A DNA stretch of 64,000 nucleotides from Sparassis latifolia (Eukaryota > Basidiomycota > Agaricomycetes > Polyporales > Sparassidaceae), in assembly GCA_018466975.1 (NCBI GenBank), contig CM031556.1, positions 1,612,001 to 1,676,000 on the forward strand. The letters run 5' to 3'. Shown in pieces: positions 55,759-64,000 of this stretch. The translations under genes and the position numbers were made by a program. Positions within the stretch are counted from its first letter, which is position 1. Each line of letters opens with the position of its first letter. A model generated the notes under the pieces. It ran no database searches and was not told where the DNA came from. It was given only the letters and a program-made list of their open reading frames with translations.

Positions 55759-56432
55759 GGCGAGGATATTAGAGGGCTATAACAATAGCGACTAGCGCGT
55801 CTAGAATAGAAGAATTAATCGGATAAGACCAAGAGCGGATGGCGGGCGTTGACGAGCGTTGGAGGCAAGACGCGACACGCACCATGTTGGATTGCTGCTC
55901 GTTCTTAAACTACGACGCGACAGAACCTTATTCCCCGCTCGGGACTCCCCGATTGGTCCCCTCCATGGGACGCGTCGCGGTCACGTGACGGGAACATCTT
56001 TCCTTAATCGGACCCCACGTTCACCCGCAAATCTTCCACTCAGTTGGCAACACATTCCATCACAACCGGTGACAGACTCCATCCAACTGTCAATCATCGA
56101 CGGACTTTCTAAAAACGCCAGAACGGGTTGGAAACACACATAAATATGGTATTAGAATCTTCATACCAAACAACGAAAACGACCCAAAGTGCGGTCAGTA
56201 AGGTAAGTGGCGAATAAGTCTGAACGTAGTGGCCACGTCGGTAAAAGTTCATGAGAGGGTGCATGCGAACTATACCGAACAATGTACAGTCCAACGCCGG
56301 GTATCCAATCAGTAGTAGATAACGAACGTGATGGAGAAAAGAATGTCGCGGTGAAGCGGAGAAATCGGGGTCGAACTTTCTCCCTGGAAGGGGATGTATT
56401 TAGGAGGATGTTTCTCGTGTCTCTGTGTTCAA
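55759..56432. other. Intergenic
   Basis: About 670 bases: promoter of the secreted helical protein and 3' region of the CPL1-like gene. No gene recognised. Confidence 0.5.
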
Positions 56433-57206
56433 CTAGAATGCAGCGCATGACTGGCCATCGGCTGCCAGCTTATAACCCGTTGCGCAGGTGTAGACTGCCA
56501 CGGTCGTAACTAGTCAGTAGAAGGTACATCACAGTGAAAACATTGGCACTCACTTGCGCAACGGCCTTGCTCACAACCAACGTTCCAAACACCTGCAATG
56601 GCAGTGCAGTCCTTCCCAGCGCCAGTGGAGGCACATCCACCGCATGACTCGAGCTCGGACTGGGGGTCCAAACACTCATAGTCACCCGTAAGTCCACCAA
56701 GGCCCATGATAGGGCACGCCTCCAAAGGATTGGGGCAGAGCACGTTGCGACGAGCCATGGTGTTACGCTTGTGCGACTTGCCCGGCGAGCTCTTCTTGCC
56801 CGACGGCTTGGGCGGCGACAACGACACCGGCGAAGAACCACCAGACTGGCAGCACGTGGATGAACCGTCATTCCACTCCCAACCGTTGTTGCACTGGGGA
56901 GGAGGCTGGTTGCTGATGGGCTGATGGGGAACGCAGCACTGCTTGCCCGTGTGGTATTCCCAGCCGCTCGAGGGGCACTGGGTGCCTGCGGGAGGAGTAG
57001 GCGGGCTGGGGGTACCGCCGTACTTCACACAGCACGATTTGGCCTCGTACCTTGTGGAAGCAAACCAATGAGCTGGCTGCTGATAGCATAAAATAAACGA
57101 ATACTTACATGAACTCGTCGTCGTTGCAGTCCGACGAACTTTCACCGGTAGCAAATACGAAGGGGAGCATGGCGGCGACAAGGAGGAGGCGGGAGAAGCG
57201 AGCCAT
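56433..57206 (-). CDS. Secreted Cys-rich protein with C-terminal CPL1-like domain
   Basis: The signal peptide is MARFSRLLLVAAMLPFVFA. Exon 1 ends DCNDDEFM and joins to YEAKSCCVKYGGTPSPPTPP. Two to three short Cys modules follow (CPSSGWEYHTGKQCC, CNNGWEWNDGSSTCC), then a Ser/Lys linker with a dibasic site (SHKRNTMARR) and the CPL1-type domain: CPNPLEACPIMGLGGLTGDY, ECLDPQSELESCGGCASTGA, GKDCTAIAGVWNVGCEQGRC, joined to IYTCATGYKLAADGQSCAAF at 56433. Basidiomycete CPL1-like proteins are secreted or cell-surface proteins of mostly unknown role. The repeated W-E-x-CC modules before the domain are not part of the usual CPL1 core as I know it. Confidence 0.85.
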
Positions 57207-58242
57207 GATAAACGATCGTCTGGTCAAAGGAAGGACAGAGGAAAGAGAACGAAACAAGGAGGAGACAGTGAGAAAACAGGTCGGAAAAAGCGGAAGCGAC
57301 CTTATATACCGTGATCGCGAGTGGATCTCACGCGATCCAGGCGCGGATTTACTCTCGCGGTGGCGGTTGTTTCATCACCCGTGTACGTATCATTCAGCAG
57401 CTTCCAAGCAGCTTCGCCAAAGACGGTCATCATGATCAGGCTAACGAGGGAAACGTCGAGCACGTACCGATGAGCATGCAATCATCCCTCTTCATACTGT
57501 TACAAGCTGCATTCCAGGTGGGCGGTCCTCCAGCTTTCCGGCGAGGAATTTGGGCCCCGTCTTTGGGCGCTAGAAATTTCAATGCCGTCGGCTGTTGGGA
57601 GCCGTTACGAGGTGTCCTTCTGATGACTTTCTGCCTAAGACGCCGCTCTCCGTCCCCGCACCGCAGGTTCCCAGAGTTGGCTATCTTATATCGTCTTGTC
57701 TCTCAGAGAGTCGGATAGTTGGTCAAGAGGCGGTAAAAAGAGTACGACTGCGCCCAAATACGACTTGGCCGGCGCATTCTGGGAGATACGTCCAATGTAA
57801 TCTCCGCGGACCTGGAAACGAGGTGCTTGGCAATTGCAACGTGGAAACGGACACTGGTGTTTTCTAGACGCCCGGCCGCCCACGGAGAATCGCAATATCT
57901 GCCTGGCTGAAAAGGGACTTGCGTAGGTATCAGTGCGGCAAGCAGATATGAGAGAAAGGATAACGTTGGAATATTGAACGTCTCTGAGAACTTCGTCAAA
58001 CCCGAACAAGGACGCCGCGAGTGAAGTGTTGCAAACCAGAAACGTGCGTGCCGGGAGAAGAACCAATGGCAGCTGGAGGCAACGTCTAAAAAATTAGAAA
58101 ATTTCACTTCGTCCAACTGTACATTACACTTCGCGCGCTTCAAGCCCGGCTTACTATGAGACATCGATCGTGAAGAGAAGGTGGATAATGGGATTGTAGT
58201 ATAGAAGGTCCCTGCACAGAACAACGCAATATACGCATCCGC
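57207..58242. other. Intergenic between CPL1-like and PP2A scaffold genes
   Basis: About 1.04 kb, including the CPL1-like promoter and the PP2A scaffold 3' region. A 173-codon minus-strand frame (57703-58224) has no motif and was rejected. Confidence 0.5.
57302..57309 (-). promoter_or_regulatory. TATA box of the CPL1-like gene
   Basis: TATATAAG on the minus strand, about 96 bases before the ATG at 57206. Confidence 0.45.
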
Positions 58243-60520
58243 TCAAGCTGTGACAAATAGAGTGGTATGAAGTGGCGGATCACAATCACAGAACGAACTC
58301 GTACCTGCGACTTCGTGAGCTTTCTGCAGCGCGCGGACGGCGAAGAACCTGACATCAGCATCTTGGTCATTTTTCTGCTGTTCCAGCACAGGCACAATCT
58401 TCTGTAGCACAAGCTGTCGGCCTTCTGGAGTATCGCCAAAGGTAGTCGCCAGCACTTCCAACGCCTTCGCGACATTGAAACGTATGTTTGGAATCGGGTC
58501 GGCGGATAGTTGGAGCAGCGTGTCAAGGATCTCGCCCCGAACTATGTCAAGAGTAAGAGAGGAAGCAATGGTCTGCATTGATGTGATTCTCATAAGCTCA
58601 CGCGGATCCCATAGAATCGCAGTAATCTCACCGAGATCGCTTGGACAGTAGTCATCCTGTACAGATAATTGGGATGCTGACCCATTCCAACTACCCTGGG
58701 TACAATCTGGACCTTTGCCCACTCGACACCGAACACTTCCGTGAGCTTCTTCAAGTTTAGTGTCGCAGCTTCTCTGATACTGAACACCGTATCACCTAGC
58801 CAGGACATGCAGAGGTTTCCGAGTTGCTCGTCGAAGAAAGGCTTGCCGAGCTGATTTGCAAGCAGCGGAATGTACTCGATGATGGCTTGTCGGACTCGCC
58901 ATGACTTGTCCTCGGCCAATTCTACTATTGCGGGGAGCAGGCTCTCCGACAGAAGTTCGATCCCGATGACTAGGTTGATACAGGTGAGCTCATGCGAACG
59001 GTAACCGGAAGAAAGATGCTGAACATGCATACCACTGTTGACTTGCTCGAGTTTGCTGATGATGTTCAGGCGTACCTCAGGGAATTCATCCTTCAGCAGA
59101 TGAAGGAATAGCGGTAAGAGATGCTCTATCGTGGCGTCCTTCTCGAGCAGGGGAGCCAAGCCACTGATTTGATTCGCCAGCGCGGCACGAACATGTTGAG
59201 AGGTATCCTGACAGAGGTCACGTACACAGGGGACTATACGCGCCAAGATGACCTCTTTCTCAAGCAGTTTTGCGAAACCTAAACGAATATCGTCAGCAAT
59301 CATCTGTTTGTTGCCCAACAAAGCTAGCAATGACCTGGAATCTGGCCGGCGGCTGCAGTACGAACTTCGGCCTCGTTGTCTTTCAGAAGCTGAACGTAGT
59401 GTGCTATGAGTTCTTCCCGGACCAGTTCTTGGCCCACGGTGTCTGCGAGCTAGTGACTATCAGCGCCGAATGTATGGCGAGGCACAGCCGAGAACACCAA
59501 CCTCGTTGAAATGAGTGGCCGCCATGTACCGCACCCGCCAGCTCTTGTCGGACACGGTCTGTTTGATCTGCTTCAGCAACTGGTCCTTGACCTCGGCCGG
59601 CGTTAGTTGTTGAGCGATCGCAATTAGATCCTCTACGGTCAGAAGGCGAACAGAATCTTGGTCATCAGACTGTAGTCTGCGATAAATCACAAGTCCGTCG
59701 GTCAGAACATGTTGCTTCGAATACTTCTTCACTAGGGGCTACGAAGGATCGGTTAACATCACACTACAATACCATGGCACCAGGATAAAAACGTACACCA
59801 AGCCATTTCGCGGCTGCCCTTCGCACCATTGGGGTATCATCGCTGCCCAGGGTCGCAAAACTGCGGCGCAACTCGTCTTGGAGAGGTGGTGCGACCTTGT
59901 CGTAGACCGGGGCATACAGTGCACACGACGATGTCCGTGAAGTGAACCATTCGCCGCGCGACAATCTATGCACAAGGGGAATGTAGAACTGCTCAATCTG
60001 CGCTTGACTGAGCACCGCAGAGACTTTCGTGATGGACTCGGTAGCCTGCATAAGTCAATTAGAGGGACAAGGCTCCCGCGACGGAAGGTGCGGCAAGAGT
60101 ATGAGACTGGGAACACGAGAAAGCGCACCTTGTCTCTCACAAGGGTTTCCTCTACCGCCGACAAGTTTTCCAGAGGTCCCAGCAATAAATGTGCATACTC
60201 GCTTCCGCCGATGTACTCCTCGAAGTTCCTCCCCAGCTCTTCCGCCAGAGCCAACAAAACCTCGTCTTCATCATCCACAGAATCCTGTAGGAATGGAATG
60301 AGCTCGTTCCGTGCGCGATCTGGGCCTAGGGCCAGTGCAATGGTTGAGATGCGATGAATGGCGTTCAGTCGCAGCTGCACGTCCTCAGAACGCAACTCGT
60401 CCATGAGGATGGCGATCGGTGCAATCTATCAGATCCAAAGACAGTGAAATAAGACATGACAGTGCATCCGAGAGTGTAAATGGAAACACATGCATCGTCT
60501 ACCGAGAATCCTGGATCCAT
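58243..60520 (-). CDS. TPD3: Protein phosphatase 2A scaffold subunit A (Tpd3/PR65)
   Basis: HEAT-repeat scaffold that joins PP2A catalytic and B subunits. Exon 1 (60520 onward) carries only MDPGFS and joins to [20 protein letters not shown], the conserved PR65 N-terminus. Successive HEAT repeats are readable: [59 protein letters not shown] joined to [128 protein letters not shown] and [20 protein letters not shown]. It ends HEVAA at TGA 58243-58245. About nine introns. Starting at the internal MDELRSED would lose the first helix. Confidence 0.94.
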
Positions 60521-60960
60521 CGTGGTCTGAGTCGATAAACGCGGCGCCACAGATCAACAATACGAAAGCAAGAGAAATGTAGGGCACAACAAACCACAGT
60601 CGATGGGTAATCAAATCCGATTGAAGAAGTGGGTGCCTCTAACTGGAGGAAAATGTAGATGTCGAGTGGAGGAGAAACTATACTCTAGTGGATGATGACC
60701 GCGTTGGGAAAGTTGTCTGAATCGCGTCGTACCCATCACTAGCATTGCATACAGCCACATCCAATATTTCTGTCAGCTACCTGCCTTATCTCACTGGCTA
60801 GGTAAGTCAAACAACATGTACATCGCTGAAGTTGATATTGAATTCAACTGCTACTGAGTGTGAACAAGGATTACTACAGCACTACACAACAAGCCGCTCG
60901 ACCACGCTACATCAAACAACAACGTACGCAGCGACGAAGCCATTGTCTGAAAACCCGATA
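60521..60960. other. Intergenic upstream of the PP2A scaffold gene
   Basis: About 440 bases; nothing recognised beyond the presumed promoter. Confidence 0.5.
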
Positions 60961-61446
60961 ATGTCAGGAATAATCGGCAACACAGATACAGCGAAGCTGC
61001 ACTCACTCGAATCGAAAAAGTAAGACGAAAACGATGATGAAATCGGGTTGAAGACTCTTCACGAAGAAGATAGGTTCCAAAAATTATGCGACAACGATGG
61101 AGCAAATGAATGCAGTCCACCTAAGCGAACGAACAAGAACCCGAAGACATCTCGTTCACATCGCAAGTCGCAGACGACCGCATCGAAACGATTAGAACTC
61201 GCTGAGCCCTGTGATTTGACAGCGTTAGTTACGACAAACCAGAAAGTTAGAGAGTCCGAGAAAACTTACCAAGGTCGTTCGACACAGCGTACACGGAGCA
61301 ACGGGGCGGTGCTGACGGAGAACTACACCAACACGAGCGGAACTGGCAAGACAGCGATGCGCGGTGAGGCACGCCCGACCAGTCGCGTACGGCGCTCTGC
61401 TCTGCTGGATGAGTCACAACCGATCTGGCAAACGCGCCTCCATTGA
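60961..61446 (+). CDS. Possible orphan basic protein, about 143 residues
   Basis: The start MSGIIGNTDTAKLHSLESK at 60961 is followed by a strong donor (AAAAAGTAAGA, exon end 61019). An acceptor at 61073 (GATAG) restores the frame into FQKLCDNDGANECSPPKRTN and a Lys/Arg/Thr/Ser-rich chain ending ESQPIWQTRLH. The total is 432 nt in phase. Unspliced, the frame has one TAA exactly at the donor, as expected for an intron. No domain recognised; the composition suggests a disordered nucleic-acid-associated protein, but it could be chance. Confidence 0.3.
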
Positions 61447-62769
61447 CCGTTCTCGGGGACAACCCGGAATCGTCCAGAGTCGCGGAGACTTTGCAACTGG
61501 AGCATCAAATCGTGTATGTGAGACATTGTGATACATGTCAGGGACAGCGACTGGTTTGGTCTGAGCTCGGTGGCCCGAATGAGGTGCGTCTGAGCTTTTT
61601 CCTCGATGTGAGTGAGCTTGGTGACTCGAATGGTGCATTGTAGCATCCGAAAACGCCGTAGGGCGAATCCGCGGTATGCGGATTATACGCACTTCGTCAG
61701 ATGAACTTGTGCTCTATAGCGCATCCACTGGGATGCACGACAACACTGATAGTCGAGATGCGGGGCTAACCACAACATCATCAACCTCGTATGTCGATAA
61801 AGAGCGGTCCATCTGAACGAAGCTGCGTCAAGTCTTCCAGGTGTGGACCTCGTGCGCCCGAGACGGGCCCAACAACCTCAGATAGATGTCCCAAAGAAAC
61901 ATCCTCTTTAGGCTGGTCCGAAGTCTTCCCGGTCGACGACAGATTTTCATCAAGTTCTGCACGTTGGTGAACATCCAGAAACTAGTATGGCAGTGCGAAG
62001 TATGACTGGAGATGTAGTCAAGACTCGAGAATCACGTCGATGTAATGGGCGTGCTATAGCATGTGTGATGCAAGTATGGGCTACTGGAGTCTGTGGTCGC
62101 TAGAGCATGTCAAGCAGCAGGTCACAAGGTATCAGGAGCTTTGTCAAAGAGCATTTGCCTATCTGCATGACTCCCGTCCCGCCACACCGATAACGGCGTG
62201 GATGGTGCCGATAACAGGGTTGCTGTCTCGTACACCACGCTCGGAACCGCCATGTATATCGTGTGCTTGGTATTGCCATGTATAGAGATCATCGAGAAAT
62301 TCGGCGGGTATGCTTTTATGCTCGTAGTCAATCGAAGTTATCAGTGATCATGAGTCCTTCGTCTTTCAGAAAAATGAAGTTGGAGTCAACGTCCTGAACG
62401 CTGCAGAGACGCTGGGAAGCGGCGACCTGAGGCTATAGCAATCGGGGTATAAGCATCTTGACAGGTGCGAACTGGACAAGAGAACCTTTCGAATAGCTCG
62501 ACATGGACTGTTGGTGCGGAGGAGGAGGGGGGAGGAAATGTAACGCAAAGGAAAAGGGAGCGAGTTTATAAACAATCGCCGATGTTTAGGGTAGGCTTCG
62601 GGACTTGCCGGATGAGTCGGTCCAGCCGCCCGACACGTGGTAAAGTTGTCGTCATTCACACCTTTAGCATCATGTGGAAGGAAGCGCCGAGGAAGTACCA
62701 CTGGAATTCCCGTGTACTACTAAGCAGCAATAACCTCTTCGCTCCCAACACCGTCAAGTACATACCGCC
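61447..62769. other. Intergenic before the epimerase gene
   Basis: About 1.3 kb. Frames of 66-111 codons on both strands lack motifs. No gene, repeat or RNA recognised. Confidence 0.45.
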
Positions 62770-63823
62770 ATGCCTGTCGACGTGCAGCCCGACCGAGTAG
62801 TACTCAAGCACCCAAAGGTAAATATCATCATCAGCCCAGTGCCGTTAGGGTTTCTTTACATATCACTCAGGGGGCTTCCGCCGAAATTCTCTTCTACGGA
62901 GCAACTGTGATTTCTTGGAAATCTGGCAGTGGTGCAAATCCAGAAGCAGCAGAGAGGCTCTTCGTCTCCTCCAAGGCTGCCCTCGATGGTAGCAAGCCTG
63001 TGAGAGGTGGCATTCCAGTAGTTTTCCCCTGCTTCGGTGCACCCACCCACCCGGAGCATTCAAAGCTCTCGCAGCACGGTTTTGCTCGCAGTGAGAAATG
63101 GATCCTCGAGAACATCGTCATGGACAATGAGGCCGGGGTATCTGTTAGATTCGGTATGCATAACGACACAGCCTATCAGCATCGTGCTCTCGCTGACTCC
63201 TGGAACTTGGCAGCCCTCGAACCGACTGCTACCATTCAAGCGAAATTCGAACGGCCTTTCCACCTCTCGTATGTCGTGACTCTGGCTGAACATCAGCTAT
63301 CCACCGCTCTCCATGTCAAGAACACCGCGTTGTCATCTACATCACCTCTCGAATTCCAGGCTCTCTTACACAATTACATCCGCGTGCCGTCCAACGAAGT
63401 ACTCGTATCTCCATTGCAAGCCTTGTCCTACTACGACAAGACAGAAGCTACGGAGGAATTGCGCAGCACGCCGAAGATGGAAACGAGGGCTGGCGTAGAT
63501 GTGAAGGCCTTCACGGACTCCGTTTACGAGAACGCGCCTGGTAAATATGAGATAGCCTGGCCATCTGGGACCCTTGAAGTTCTGGCGCATAACTTCAAGG
63601 ACGTAGTAGTGTGGAATCCTCAGAAAGAGGCTGGTTCCAAGATCGGCGACATGGAAGATGGGGATGGTATGTACTGTGTCGTCCAACATTATCCAATTAC
63701 TGACATGATAATGATATCAGGGAGAGATACATCTGTGTCGAACCAGGCTATGTTCGTGGGTTTGTGAAATTGGAGGCTGGTCAGACATGGATTGGACAGC
63801 AAGCTCTGACGGTTTTAAATTGA
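62770..63823 (+). CDS. Glucose-6-phosphate 1-epimerase (YMR099C-like, aldose-epimerase fold)
   Basis: Interconverts alpha- and beta-hexose-6-phosphates in the cytosol. Exons 62770-62817, 62871-63670 and 63721-63823 give 316 residues. MPVDVQPDRVVLKHPKGASA is followed by EILFYGATVISWKS, PVRGGIPVVFPCFGAPTHPE (substrate-phosphate Arg and Pro/Phe signature), LSQHGFARSEKWILEN (catalytic His in QHGFAR), LTAEH-type TLAEHQLSTALHVKNTA, FQALLHNYIRV (second catalytic His), DVVVWNPQKEAGSKIGDMED and ERYICVEPGYVRGFVKLEAG (the catalytic Glu in CVEPG), ending WIGQQALTVLN. Choosing the GTACTG donor (63671) rather than GTATGT (63667) is required to keep frame into ERYICVEPG. Confidence 0.93.
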
Positions 63824-64000
63824 ATCGGAGAAGTTTTACGGGTATAAGGAAAGCAGAAGAATTAACATCCGTCCCCTCCCGACGTTGTAACTGTATGTGG
63901 ACATTAGTATGCAAACTCTGGAATGTTTCTCCTTAGTTGACTGCTGGAGACTTCCGGCTTCCAGCCTCAGTCATTGTCAACCCACAGCTGCAGTCCCGTG

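Noticed and set aside
57703..58224. 173-codon minus-strand frame downstream of the PP2A scaffold gene
   Set aside because: No recognisable segment, no splice pattern, and it lies in the expected 3' UTR/intergenic region.
1..64000. tRNA, rRNA or CRISPR features
   Set aside because: Visual search for B-box-like GGTTCGA segments with a matching cloverleaf, rRNA landmarks and regularly spaced repeats found none that hold up.

Overview
The window is nuclear DNA of a filamentous basidiomycete, most likely a wood- or litter-decaying agaricomycete. Three things point there. Almost every gene is cut by several short (about 45-80 nt) GT-AG introns. The gene content is fungal (Rpc34, Ipi1, Med5, a fungal-type P450, secreted wall-active proteins). 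The proteins read as agaricomycete versions of their families. No rRNA, tRNA or CRISPR array was seen. Exon boundaries below were read by eye, using splice consensus and reading-frame continuity.

Layout. 0-19.6 kb is dense and mostly housekeeping: CPSF30/Yth1 (cut by the window edge), a cytochrome P450, a long M16 metalloprotease of the Sdd3 type, NUFIP1/Rsa1, RNA polymerase III subunit Rpc34, a triple-KH protein, ribosomal protein uL13, mitochondrial acyl carrier protein and an SMP-30/gluconolactonase-like enzyme. 19.6-27.4 kb is sparser and looks accessory. It holds a 0.66 kb terminal-inverted-repeat element beside the mitochondrial bL17 gene, a decayed zinc alcohol dehydrogenase pseudogene, and one member of a small unrecognised protein family. 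27-36 kb has an F-box-like protein, a four-helix membrane protein, an NPC2-like lipid carrier, an Eri1-like exonuclease, the second member of the small family, and a secreted GH5 mannanase. 36-64 kb is again dense: Ipi1, a secreted expansin-like (DPBB) protein, eIF3h, a CDF zinc transporter, Med5, a Cys-rich membrane protein, Arp1, eS24, a Tic20-like membrane protein, two small secreted proteins (one CPL1-like), the PP2A scaffold subunit and a glucose-6-phosphate 1-epimerase.

Functional themes. Many genes serve RNA and ribosome production (Yth1, NUFIP1, Rpc34, uL13, eS24, bL17m, Ipi1, eIF3h, Med5). A second group is secreted and would act on plant or fungal walls (mannanase, DPBB protein, CPL1-like and orphan secreted proteins, NPC2-like carrier). 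No operon-like cluster or biosynthetic gene cluster is evident.

Most notable points: a pair of paralogous orphan genes on opposite strands that share an intron position; a clear multi-lesion ADH pseudogene; in-frame TGA codons inside two otherwise well-formed genes (Rpc34 and the Eri1-like nuclease) plus a frame break in the Tic20-like gene; three probable GC-AG introns; and a foldback/MITE-like element about 140 bp upstream of the bL17m start codon.
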